This document shows positions 1 to 6,311 of a stretch of DNA of 14,334 nucleotides, one piece after another (the stretch's first letter is position 1; each line of letters begins with the position of its first letter). The notes beneath the pieces were generated by a model. That model did no database searches. It worked only from the letters and a program-made list of their open reading frames with translations, and was not told the origin of the DNA. The stretch comes from Solirubrobacterales bacterium (lineage in GTDB: Bacteria > Actinomycetota > Thermoleophilia > Solirubrobacterales > Solirubrobacteraceae). The translations under genes were made by a program, and so were the position numbers. The DNA is taken from contig JACRMD010000166.1 in the NCBI GenBank assembly GCA_016215085.1, positions 1 to 14,334 on the forward strand, given 5' to 3'.

Positions 1-622
1 CGTCGGTCCGCCCCGCCCGCGTCGCCCGCCGCCGCCGCGACCGCAGCAGCGCCAGCGTCTCGCCGACGGTCCCCGCGTGCGCGCACAGGCGCGGGAAGAG
101 CGCGCAGAGCACGCGCGCGCAGGTCTCCGCGTCGGCCAGCGCGCGGTGGGAGACCTCGACCTCGATGCCCAGCGACTCGGCCAGCGGGCGGAGCTTGCGC
201 TGGCGGGCGAGCGGGTGCAGCTGGCGCGCCAGGGCGACCGTGCACAGCACGGGCGGGTCGGGCCACTCGAGGCCGGCGCGGTCGAAGGCCTGGCAGAGCA
301 CGCGCTTGTCGAACGCGGCGCTGTGCGCCACGAGGACGCGGCCGTCGAGCAGCTCGGCGAGCTCGGGCAGCGTCGCCTCGGCCGGCGGCGCCTCGTCGAC
401 CATCGACTGGGTGATGCCGGTGAACCGCTGGATCCCGCGCGAGAGCGGGGCGCGGACGGCGACGAGCGTCTCCCAGCGGTCGTGCAGCTCGCCGCCGCCG
501 ACGAGCACCGCGCCGACCTCGGTGAGCTCGCAGAGGTCGCCGCCCAGGCCGTTGGTCTCGGTGTCGACGCACAGGAACTCGGCGGTGGCGAGCGGGGCGT
601 CGTGGTCGAGGGCGGCGAGCAT
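1..622 (-). CDS. DnaQ-like DEDDh 3'-5' exonuclease, N-terminal part (cut by the left edge)
   Basis: The minus strand reads 207 codons from an ATG at 622 and runs off the left edge without a stop. All the DEDDh exonuclease motifs are visible: ExoI VDTETNG (D20, E22), ExoII with D105 in AHSAAFDKR, and ExoIII HRALAD with H159 and D164. These residues bind the two metal ions that cleave 3'-terminal nucleotides in the DNA polymerase III epsilon family. After the exonuclease domain (about 14-178) comes a basic stretch, LLRSRRRRATR. In many actinobacteria a domain of this type is joined to a UvrC-like GIY-YIG nuclease region after such a linker, so the missing part may be that; this is inference. 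The start is the only in-frame ATG before the exonuclease domain. It has no clear Shine-Dalgarno. The alternative is a free-standing epsilon-like proofreading subunit. Confidence 0.85.
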   Translation of the reverse strand, partial: MLAALDHDAPLATAEFLCVDTETNGLGGDLCELTEVGAVLVGGGELHDRWETLVAVRAPLSRGIQRFTGITQSMVDEAPPAEATLPELAELLDGRVLVAHSAAFDKRVLCQAFDRAGLEWPDPPVLCTVALARQLHPLARQRKLRPLAESLGIEVEVSHRALADAETCARVLCALFPRLCAHAGTVGETLALLRSRRRRATRAGRTD

Positions 623-706
623 CGGGGCGCGTGTGGTACCGCCGCGACCGGACGGCTCGCGAGGGCCGTTGCACCGGCTTCGGGCGTTGACGACCGGGAT
701 GCGGGG

Positions 707-712
707 TAGCTT
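707..712 (+). promoter_or_regulatory. Candidate -10 element (TAGCTT), leaderless start for the gene at 721
   Basis: TAGCTT lies 8 bases before the ATG at 721. The same arrangement (TANNNT, 6-12 bases, start codon, no Shine-Dalgarno) recurs at several genes in the window. A TTGAC at 687-691 could be a -35 element, but it is 14-15 bases away rather than the usual 16-18. The spacing favours ATG 721 over the in-frame GTG at 715, which would begin only two bases after the hexamer. Confidence 0.4.
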
Positions 713-720
713 CCGTGCGC

Positions 721-933
721 ATGGCGACGTTCGCTCCCAACCCGGACACCGACGTGCAGCTCGCCGAGCTCGACGATCGCGTCAAGCGCGCGTGGGCCGC
801 CTACAAGGAGCAGCTCAGCCCGTTGCAGGGCGCCGAGTACGCCACGGCGGAGGAGCGCTGCTGGGACGAGCTGCAGGCGACGCTGCGCGAGATCGAGTCC
901 GACCGCGCGGAGCTCGCGGTCGGCACCCGGTAG
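721..933 (+). CDS. Small soluble protein of unknown function (70 aa)
   Basis: The reading frame gives a 70-residue acidic, mostly helical protein beginning MATFAPNPD. No catalytic motif, signal peptide or membrane segment is visible. The helical part has heptad-like spacing (VQLAELDDRVKRAWAAY, then ERCWDELQATLREIE), which suggests a short helical hairpin or coiled coil. Codon use is typical of the neighbouring genes (GC-ending third positions), which supports a real gene. It is divergent from the exonuclease at 1-622, with under 100 bases between the starts. A GTG at 715 is an alternative start that adds two residues; ATG 721 is preferred because of the upstream TAGCTT. I do not recognise a named family and assign no function. 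Confidence 0.65.
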   Translation: MATFAPNPDTDVQLAELDDRVKRAWAAYKEQLSPLQGAEYATAEERCWDELQATLREIESDRAELAVGTR

Positions 934-975
934 CGCGCGACGCACCTCGGTGTGGCGCATGAGGCCCTGCTCGGC

Positions 976-981
976 TAGGGT
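976..981 (+). promoter_or_regulatory. Candidate -10 element (TAGGGT) upstream of the broken gene at 1024
   Basis: TAGGGT has the same TAG-start, T-end form as the other putative -10 hexamers of the window. It lies 42 bases before the ATG at 1024, so the transcript would have a leader of about 35 bases. A purine run (GAGGG) sits directly against the ATG, too close for a normal Shine-Dalgarno. Evidence is limited to the hexamer. Confidence 0.25.
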
Positions 982-1023
982 TCGGCGACGGCCCGCCCGC
1001 CACGGCAGGCCCCGGGTCGAGGG

Positions 1024-1429
1024 ATGAGGAGCTTGAAGCGAGCATCGCGCAGGATGCCGATGGCGATCGTCGCCGTCGTGTGCACCGTCGCCGCCGCCGG
1101 CGCCGATCGTGGTCAGCGCCTCGATCAGCGACAGCGCGGTCTCCGTCTCGCCGAGGAAGTTCGGCGCCGGGCCCATCACGCTGGTCATCGCCAACCAGTC
1201 CGGCGCCGCCCAGCAGGTGACGCTGGAGACCGAGGACACGCCCGGCTCCGGCCCCGGCTCGCGCCCCGTCGAGACCGGGCCGATCAGCCCGCGCGACACC
1301 GCCTCGGTGAAGGCCGACGTGCGCGAGGGCACCTACGCCCTGCGCGTCGCGGCCGACGGCGTGCGCGCCGCGAAGATCACGGTCGGCGCCGAGCGCAAGT
1401 CCGCGCAGAACGAGCTCCTGCAGCCGTAG
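1024..1429 (+). pseudogene. Secreted protein gene broken by a one-base frameshift
   Basis: Two frames must be joined to give a sensible protein. From ATG 1024 the first frame encodes a signal peptide: basic start MRSLKRASRR, hydrophobic core AIVAVVCTVAAA, small residues at the cleavage site. Around 1090-1105 that frame turns into arginine-rich shadow sequence, while the next frame takes over with PIVVSASISDS and continues as a beta-rich domain to the TAG at 1427-1429, ending SAQNELLQP. One missing base in the CCGCCGCCGGCGCCG stretch explains the switch. The mature domain, about 105 residues with ITLVIANQSG and GTYALRVAADG, resembles small cupredoxin- or Ig-like exported proteins of actinobacteria. 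The frame from GTG 1109 alone would lack the export signal. The break may be a true mutation or a sequencing error in a GC-rich tract. Confidence 0.65.
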
Positions 1430-1478
1430 CCGGGCGTCGCCGGCGCGGTGCGTCTGGCCGATGCGCGACCATCGCCGC

Positions 1479-2036
1479 ATGCGGGTCCTCGCGATCGCCC
1501 TGCTCGCCGCCGCGGTCCTCGGCCTCCCGGCCGCCGCGTCCGCGAAGCCGACGGCCCAGCAGACGCTGTTCCGCGACACGATCCTCAAGGACTAGGGCAC
1601 CACCAGCGCGGTCAAGCGGCTGCTGACCAAGCAGGGCGGCATCGTCGACCCGCGCAGCGGGTTCGTCGACGTCACCGGCGACGGCCGCCAGGACGCGATC
1701 GCGCTCGTCACCACCGGCGGCGCCGCGGGCACCGTCGCGCTCTACGTCCTGAGCACCCACGGCCAGACCGGGGACGACACGGCGCTGCGCGTCCTGTTCC
1801 GCCTGCAGACGCTGCACCGCGCGACCGTCCAGCTGCGCGAGACCACCCTCAGCGTGCTCGAGCCGAAGTGGTCGGTGGGCGACGACCTGTGCTGCCCGAA
1901 GACCCAGCGCGTGCGCGACTACGGCTTCGACCCGGCCCGCGGCGCGTTCGTCCGCACCGACGACCGCGAGATCGAGGCCCCCAAGCCCGGCGGCGCGGCC
2001 ACCAAGGCGCGCGGCGGCGGCACCGGCGCCGACTGA
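1479..2036 (+). pseudogene. Secreted LppP/LprE-like protein gene interrupted by an amber codon
   Basis: From ATG 1479 the frame encodes a clear signal peptide (MRVLAIALLAAAVLGLPAAASA, about 22 residues), then reaches TAG at 1593-1595 after 38 codons. The same frame continues with normal coding sequence to TGA at 2034-2036, giving about 185 codons in all. The part after the stop contains FVDVTGDGRQDAIALV and a cysteine pair in GDDLCCPKTQ followed by an aromatic RDYGFDP strand. I associate these with small LppP/LprE-like exported proteins; that assignment is from memory and tentative. A single C-to-G change (TAC to TAG) would be enough to create the stop. No start codon shortly after the stop could restore an exported product. 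It lies 49 bases behind another broken secreted gene in the same direction. Confidence 0.65.
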
Positions 2037-2060
2037 CCTCCGAAGCGGGTCGTGTGACGC

Positions 2061-2079
2061 AGCGCACATTCCGTGCGCT
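2061..2079 (+). repeat. Inverted repeat in the marR upstream region
   Basis: The arms AGCGCAC (2061-2067) and GTGCGCT (2073-2079) are perfectly complementary around the 5-base loop ATTCC. The repeat lies upstream of and overlapping the possible -35 element of the MarR operon. It could be a second regulator site or the end-of-transcription hairpin of the broken gene at 1479-2036. No T-run follows. Confidence 0.4.
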
Positions 2080-2107
2080 TGCGCAACCACTGCATGCACG
2101 CAATCAT
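2079..2107 (+). promoter_or_regulatory. Candidate promoter of the marR-exporter operon
   Basis: TTGCGC (2079-2084) and AATCAT (2102-2107) are separated by exactly 17 bases and match the sigma-70 hexamers at 3 and 4 of 6 positions. The -10-like element is 7 bases before ATG 2115, so the transcript would be leaderless. The promoter overlaps the 29-base palindrome at 2091-2119, so a protein bound there would cover the -10 element and the start. Confidence 0.4.
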
Positions 2108-2119
2108 TGCGTGCATGCA
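2091..2119 (+). promoter_or_regulatory. Operator palindrome at the marR start
   Basis: The arms TGCATGCACGCAA (2091-2103) and TTGCGTGCATGCA (2107-2119) are perfect 13-base reverse complements around TCA. A palindrome of this length and mixed composition is very unlikely by chance. It covers the start codon region of a MarR-family gene and the candidate -10 element. MarR dimers typically bind such sites in their own promoters and release them when a ligand binds, so autorepression of the operon is the obvious inference. Confidence 0.75.
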
Positions 2120-2567
2120 AGCAACTGGCGTGTCCGCGAAGGAGGTCGCCGCCGAGCTGCTCGCGCTCTGGCACTTCCTCATGAAGGGCGGCGCGCCGGC
2201 CCTGTACCGCCTGCTCGACGAGCTCGACCTCTCGATGACGCAGATCAAGACGCTGCACGCGCTCGACGACTGCGGCCGCGAGCTGAGCGTCAAGGACCTC
2301 GCCGAGAAGCTGGGCATGTCCGTGCCCAACGCCAGCCGGACCGCCGACACCCTGCTCAAGCGCGGCTACCTCGAGCGCCGCGAGGACGAGCACGACCGCC
2401 GGATGCGCCGCGTCGGCATCACGGCCGCCGGCCGCGAGGCCGTCGAGCGGATCGACACCGTGCGCCTGCAGAACCTCCAGGACTACGCCGAGACCCTCAC
2501 CCCCGAGCAGCGCACCGCGCTGCACGCCTCCCTCTCCTCCCTTCCCCACAAGGAGCACTGCCCGTGA
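2115..2567 (+). CDS. MarR-family transcriptional regulator
   Basis: A 150-residue protein with the MarR winged-helix layout: an N-terminal helix pair for dimerisation (about 10-38), a helix-turn-helix at 40-85 (LSMTQIKTLHALDD, then LSVKDLAEKLGMSVPNASRTADTLLKRGYLERR), and a basic wing at 88-100 (RREDEHDRRMRRVGIT). C-terminal helices complete the dimer interface. It probably represses its own operon through the palindrome at 2091-2119. Its stop overlaps the start of the exporter by 4 bases (GTGA), so the two are co-translated, the classical arrangement of a drug-responsive regulator and its efflux pump. In-frame starts exist at GTG 2073, ATG 2094 and ATG 2115. I chose 2115 because it sits 7 bases after a -10-like hexamer and MarR proteins rarely have long tails; 2094 remains possible. 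The inducing ligand cannot be read from the sequence. Confidence 0.88.
   Translation: MQATGVSAKEVAAELLALWHFLMKGGAPALYRLLDELDLSMTQIKTLHALDDCGRELSVKDLAEKLGMSVPNASRTADTLLKRGYLERREDEHDRRMRRVGITAAGREAVERIDTVRLQNLQDYAETLTPEQRTALHASLSSLPHKEHCP
2550..2555 (+). promoter_or_regulatory. Shine-Dalgarno that fixes the exporter start
   Basis: AAGGAG is placed 8 bases before the GTG at 2564, inside the last codons of the MarR gene. It selects GTG 2564 as the start and indicates translational coupling. Confidence 0.8.
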
Positions 2568-4135
2568 CCGACGCGCTGCGGACCCGCTTCATCACCGACG
2601 ACAACCGTCGCTGGTGGACGCTGGGCGCGATGTGCTTCGCGCTGTTCATGGTGATGCTCGACAACACCGTGGTGAACGTCGCCCTGCCCTCCATCCAGGA
2701 GGACCTCGGCGCGTCGATCAGTGGCCTCGAGTGGACCCTGAACGCCTACACCCTGAGCTTCGCCGTGCTGCTGGTCACCGGCGGCCGGCTCGGCGACCTC
2801 TTCGGCCGCCGCCGGATGTTCCTCTTCGGCGTCGTGGCCTTCGGCTTCTCCAGCGCCATGATCGGCTTCTCCCAGAGCGAGGCGTGGCTCGTGGCCTTCC
2901 GCGCCGCGCAGGGCATCGGCGCGGCGTTCATGATGCCCGCGACGCTGTCGATCATCGCCAACGCGTTCCCGCCCGAGGAGCGCGGCAAGGCCATCGGCAC
3001 GTGGGCCGGCGTCTCGGCGCTGGCGCTCGCCGTCGGCCCGGTGGTCGGCGGCTGGCTGGTCGACGCGGTCTCCTGGCAGTCGATCTTCTTCCTCAACATC
3101 CCCGTGGCGATCGCCGCCGTCGCGGTGACGCTGTTCGCCGCCGACGAGTCGCGCGACGAGACCGCGCCGCCGTCGGTCGACATCCCGGGCGTGGCCGCGC
3201 TGACCATCGGCCTCACGGCGCTGGTGCTCGCGCTCGTCGAGGGCAACGCCTGGGGCTGGGGCTCGCCGGCGATCGTCGCGCTGCTCGCCGCCGCGGTCTC
3301 CGGCCTGGCCGCCTTCGCGCTCATCGAGTCGCGCACGGCGTTCCCGATGGTCGACTTCCGGTTCTTCCGCTCGCGCGGCTTCCTCGGCGCGAACCTCGTC
3401 GCGTTCGTCATGTCCTTCGCGATGCTCGCGACGTTCTTCTTCATCGCGCTGTACCTGCAGAACGTCCGCGGCTACACCCCGCTGGAGGCCGGCGTCCGCT
3501 TCCTGCCGATGACCGCGGTGATCATCGCCGCGGGCCCGATCGCCGGCCGGCTGTCGGACCGCATCGGGCCGCGCCCGCTGATGACCGCCGGCCTGGCCGC
3601 GATCGCGGTCTCGCTGTTCTGGCAGGGCCACCTCGCGCCCGACACGCCCTACAGCACGCTGCTGGGCGCGTTCATCGTGATGGGCTTCGGCATCGGCCTG
3701 GTCATGTCGCCGATGAGCACGGCCGCGATGAACGCCGTCGAGCAGTCCAAGGCGGGCGTCGCCTCGGGCATCCTCTCGATGAGCCGGATGGTCGGCGGCA
3801 CGTTCGGCATTGCCGCGATGGGCGCGCTGATCACCGGGCTGGGGCGCCACAAGATCGACGAGCTGCTGCCGGCCGTGCCCGAGGGCGCGCGCGAGAAGCT
3901 CGCCGACGGCCTCGGCGCCGGGCAGACCGCCGCGGGGCCGCACGCGAGCGCCGTGCAGGACGCGTTCCTCTACGCGCTCAACGACGGCCTGCGCCTCTCG
4001 GCGGTCGTCGCCGCCGTGGGCGCGGTGCTGGCGTGGCTGCTCATCGACCCGCGGGTCCCGGCCCGCGAGGCGCTCCCGGTCCCGAGCCCCGCCGCCGCCC
4101 CGGCGTCCGAGGCCATGGCCGAGGCCGCCGCCTAG
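2564..4135 (+). CDS. MFS drug exporter, DHA2 (EmrB/QacA-type, 14 TM)
   Basis: A 523-residue integral membrane protein of the length usual for DHA2 drug:proton antiporters. Helix 1 carries the family motif LDNTVVNVALPSIQ (about residues 27-40). The loop after helix 2 has motif A, GGRLGDLFGRRR. Helix 5 has the antiporter motif C region with GPVVGG followed by SWQSIFFLNIP. Further hydrophobic segments up to WLLIDP near the C-terminus fit 14 helices, and the last 25 residues are a Pro/Ala-rich cytoplasmic tail. It would expel hydrophobic or cationic compounds across the inner membrane using the proton gradient. Start GTG 2564 overlaps the MarR stop by 4 bases and has a strong Shine-Dalgarno. The co-encoded MarR repressor implies induction by a substrate. 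The actual substrate is not predictable. Confidence 0.92.
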   Translation: MTDALRTRFITDDNRRWWTLGAMCFALFMVMLDNTVVNVALPSIQEDLGASISGLEWTLNAYTLSFAVLLVTGGRLGDLFGRRRMFLFGVVAFGFSSAMIGFSQSEAWLVAFRAAQGIGAAFMMPATLSIIANAFPPEERGKAIGTWAGVSALALAVGPVVGGWLVDAVSWQSIFFLNIPVAIAAVAVTLFAADESRDETAPPSVDIPGVAALTIGLTALVLALVEGNAWGWGSPAIVALLAAAVSGLAAFALIESRTAFPMVDFRFFRSRGFLGANLVAFVMSFAMLATFFFIALYLQNVRGYTPLEAGVRFLPMTAVIIAAGPIAGRLSDRIGPRPLMTAGLAAIAVSLFWQGHLAPDTPYSTLLGAFIVMGFGIGLVMSPMSTAAMNAVEQSKAGVASGILSMSRMVGGTFGIAAMGALITGLGRHKIDELLPAVPEGAREKLADGLGAGQTAAGPHASAVQDAFLYALNDGLRLSAVVAAVGAVLAWLLIDPRVPAREALPVPSPAAAPASEAMAEAAA

Positions 4136-4151
4136 ACCTCCTCTGACCCCT

Positions 4152-4195
4152 CCCCCGGCGCGCGCACCACGGCGCGCGCCGCCGCAGGCCGGGGG
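4152..4195 (+). terminator. GC-rich nested hairpin after the exporter gene
   Basis: GGCGCGCGC (4157-4165) pairs with GCGCGCGCC (4172-4180) across a 6-base loop. An outer CCCCCGG (4152-4158) can pair alternatively with CCGGGGG (4189-4195). The element begins 16 bases after the exporter stop and would end the marR-exporter transcript. There is no T-run, as is common for terminators in high-GC actinobacteria, so the assignment rests on position and stem strength. Confidence 0.45.
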
Positions 4196-4207
4196 TCCGT
4201 CCTGCCC

Positions 4208-4230
4208 CACCGCCACGATCCGTGGCGGTG
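4208..4230 (+). repeat. Perfect 10-base inverted repeat over the start of the GQN-type corA gene
   Basis: CACCGCCACG (4208-4217) and CGTGGCGGTG (4221-4230) are exact reverse complements around ATC. The right arm contains both candidate GTG start codons (4222 and 4228). It could be an operator or an RNA hairpin that hides the start. Because the arms are GC-rich, a chance origin is not excluded. Confidence 0.45.
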
Positions 4231-5160
4231 CGCGTCCTCGAGCAGCTCGACCGCGACGAGATCGCCCGGCTCCTCGATGCCGGCGAGTTCTTCTGGCTGG
4301 ACCTCGCGGCCCCCAGCGGCGCCGACGTCCAGGCCGTCGGCGAGGTCTTCGGGCTGCACCCCCTCGCCGTCGAGGACTCCGCCGAGTTCGGCCAGCGGCC
4401 GAAGCTCGACGACTACGGCGAGACCGCGCTGCTGGTCTTCTACGGCGTGCACGACGACGGCCGGCTCGCCGAGGTCCACCTCCACCTCAGCGGCTCGTGG
4501 ATGGTCACGCTGCGGGCCGACGGCGACGAGTGCGTGGCCGCCGCCAAGCACCGCTTCGCCGCCGAGGACCCGCGCAGCGAGGAGGAGGCGATCTACCGCG
4601 TGCTCGACACGCTGGCCGACAGCTTCTTCCCCGTGCTGGACCGCATCGACGAGCAGATCGACGCGCTCATGGACGAGATGGTCGAGCGGCCGCGGCCCGG
4701 GCAGCGCCACGAGATCTTCGAGCTGCGCCGCCGGCTCGTGGAGCTGCGGCGGGTCGTCGGCCCCCAGCGCGACGTCATGGCCCGCGGCGGCGACCTCGTC
4801 GAGCGCATGCCGGGGCTGGAGGCCGACCACGCGCGCGACTGGTTCCGCGACGTCTACGACCACCTGATGCACCTCTCCGAGACCATCGACTCGTTCCGCG
4901 ACATCCTGTCCGGCGCGCTCGACGTCTACCTCTCGACGCAGTCCAACCGGCTCAACGAGGTCACCAAGCAGCTGACGCTGGTGGCCACGATCTTCCTGCC
5001 GCTGACCTTCGTCACCGGCTTCTTCGGGCAGAACTTCGGCACCCTCGTGCGCCACATCAACACGCCGCTGGCCTTCTGGGCCTACGGTGTCGGCGTGATG
5101 CTCGCCTCGGCGGCGCTCCTGTACGCGTGGTTCCGCCGCTCGGGCTTCTTCCAGGACTGA
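4222..5160 (+). CDS. CorA-family divalent cation channel, GQN variant
   Basis: A 312-residue protein with the CorA layout: a cytoplasmic alpha/beta N-domain with FFWLDLAAPS and HPLAVEDS (about 20-60), long helices through EIFELRRRLVELRRVV (about 170-190), the stalk helix DVYLSTQSNRLNEVTKQLT, then two membrane helices at the C-terminus (about 252-270 and 285-305) and a basic tail. The pore-mouth signature that is GMN in classical CorA reads G269-Q270-N271 here, in TGFFGQNFG. Variants of this triplet occur in actinobacterial CorA-like proteins and, as other tripeptides, in ZntB, so Mg2+ is not assured as substrate. The start is GTG 4222 (or 4228) and lacks a Shine-Dalgarno. The gene runs head-on into a second corA-like gene; its TGA (5158-5160) directly abuts that gene's stop. 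Confidence 0.88.
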   Translation: MAVRVLEQLDRDEIARLLDAGEFFWLDLAAPSGADVQAVGEVFGLHPLAVEDSAEFGQRPKLDDYGETALLVFYGVHDDGRLAEVHLHLSGSWMVTLRADGDECVAAAKHRFAAEDPRSEEEAIYRVLDTLADSFFPVLDRIDEQIDALMDEMVERPRPGQRHEIFELRRRLVELRRVVGPQRDVMARGGDLVERMPGLEADHARDWFRDVYDHLMHLSETIDSFRDILSGALDVYLSTQSNRLNEVTKQLTLVATIFLPLTFVTGFFGQNFGTLVRHINTPLAFWAYGVGVMLASAALLYAWFRRSGFFQD

Positions 5161-6240
5161 CTACAGCCAGCCGGCGCGCTTGAAGCGCCGATAGACCAGC
5201 AGGCAGATCAGCGCCGTGACGAGCAGCACCACCGGGTAGCCGAGGTTCCACTCGAGCTCGGGCATGTGCTCGAAGTTCATGCCGTAGAGGCCGAAGACCA
5301 TCGTCGGCACCGCGAGGATCGCGACGACCGCCGAGATCTTGCGCATGTCCTGGTTGTCGCGGACGCTGAGCTGCGCGAGGTTGGCCTGCAGCGCGCCCGT
5401 CAGCAGCTCGTCGTGCGCCGAGATCCGGTCGACGTCGCGCGTGAGGTGGTCCAGCACGTCGCGGAAGTACTCGATCGTGCGCTCGTCGATCGGCCCCTCG
5501 GGCCGTGTGACGAGGCGCTGCACGGGGTCCACCAGCGGCACGACCGCGCGGCGGAACTCGAGCACCTCGCGCTTGAGGCGGTAGATCCGCCGCGCCGGGT
5601 TGCTGATGTCGTCGGAGAAGACCTCCGCCTCGACCTGGGCGATGTCGACGTCGACGCCGTCGATGACCGTGGCGTAGTCGTCGACGACGCGGTCGGCGAT
5701 CCCGTAGAGCACCGCGCCGGGACCCAGCTTGAGCAGGTCGGGATGGGCCTCGAGGACCTGGCGCACGGGGGTCAGCGGCGTGCCCTCGCCGTGGCGGACC
5801 GCGATGATGAACCGGTCGGAGACGAAGACCATGATCTCGCCGATCTCGATGAGCTCCTCGGAGTCGACGTAGCGCGCGGTCTTGAGCACCATGAACAGCA
5901 GGTCGCCGTAGTGCTCGAGCTTGGCCCGCTGGTGGGCGTGGACCGCGTCCTCCACCGCGAGCCCGGGCAGCTGGAAGCGCTCGCCGACGAGCTCGACGAC
6001 CTCCGGGGTCGGGTCGTGCAGCCCCATCCACACGAAGCCGTCGCGGCACTCGGCCGCGACCTCCAGCGCCTCCTCGAGCGCCAGGCGGCCGCCGCGGCGC
6101 TCGCCCGCGTCGTAGACCGCGCAGTCCACGGTGGCCTGCCCGACGTCCGCGACGCCGACGCGCTCCGGGCGGTCACGGTCCTGGACGGACGGCCCGCCGC
6201 GCCGCGGCAGCGGGAACCGGCGTGGACGCTCGGTGCGCAC
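5161..6240 (-). CDS. corA: CorA-family magnesium/divalent cation channel, GMN type
   Basis: A 359-residue protein with full CorA architecture. The N-terminal cytoplasmic domain includes FVWMGLHDPTPEVVELV and LAVEDAVHAHQRAKLEHYGD, typical of the family. A long helical region contains RIYRLKREVLEFRRAV and the stalk helix ALQANLAQLSVRDNQDMRKIS. TM1 ends with the classical pore signature YGMN (G320-M321-N322) followed by an acidic periplasmic loop (EHMPELEW), then TM2 and a basic tail RRFKRAGWL. It should form a homopentameric Mg2+ (also Co2+/Ni2+) uptake channel. The chosen start is GTG at 6240, preceded at 6 bases by TACGCT; longer frames would run into the divergent ccr gene. It converges on a paralogue with the GQN variant, with no base between the two stop codons. 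Confidence 0.9.
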   Translation of the reverse strand: MRTERPRRFPLPRRGGPSVQDRDRPERVGVADVGQATVDCAVYDAGERRGGRLALEEALEVAAECRDGFVWMGLHDPTPEVVELVGERFQLPGLAVEDAVHAHQRAKLEHYGDLLFMVLKTARYVDSEELIEIGEIMVFVSDRFIIAVRHGEGTPLTPVRQVLEAHPDLLKLGPGAVLYGIADRVVDDYATVIDGVDVDIAQVEAEVFSDDISNPARRIYRLKREVLEFRRAVVPLVDPVQRLVTRPEGPIDERTIEYFRDVLDHLTRDVDRISAHDELLTGALQANLAQLSVRDNQDMRKISAVVAILAVPTMVFGLYGMNFEHMPELEWNLGYPVVLLVTALICLLVYRRFKRAGWL

Positions 6241-6246
6241 CCGCCA

Positions 6247-6252
6247 AGCGTA
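6247..6252 (-). promoter_or_regulatory. Candidate -10 element (TACGCT) for the GMN-type corA
   Basis: On the minus strand TACGCT is 6 bases before the GTG at 6240, with no Shine-Dalgarno between. The same hexamer precedes the sigma-factor gene (10616-10621). It lies in the 71-base gap shared with the divergent ccr promoter. Confidence 0.4.
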
Positions 6253-6297
6253 CGCCCGGGGGCGGCCACGACGCGTCGTCCGAGGCAGCCCTCCGGG

Positions 6298-6303
6298 TAG
6301 AGT
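6298..6303 (+). promoter_or_regulatory. Candidate -10 element (TAGAGT) for ccr
   Basis: TAGAGT is 8 bases before the ATG of ccr, and no Shine-Dalgarno is present, so the transcript would start at or next to the start codon. No convincing -35 hexamer is seen 16-18 bases upstream. Confidence 0.45.
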
Positions 6304-6311
6304 GCCGCCCC

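Noticed and set aside
1109..1429. Treating the frame from GTG 1109 as an intact 106-residue gene
   Set aside because: The domain is of exported type and a perfect signal peptide lies in the other frame directly upstream, so a frameshifted single gene explains the data better.
1854..2036. A 60-residue gene starting at GTG 1854
   Set aside because: It is the in-frame tail of the amber-interrupted gene that starts at 1479; no ribosome-binding site precedes it.
2483..4216. A 577-codon minus-strand open frame opposite the exporter
   Set aside because: The translation is repetitive Arg/Asp/Gly/His-rich with no domain; the plus strand encodes an unmistakable MFS protein.
6222..6311. An N-terminal extension of ccr from 6222
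   Set aside because: It would overlap the divergent corA start, its residues have no family similarity, and ATG 6312 fits the known N-terminus and the TAGAGT spacing.
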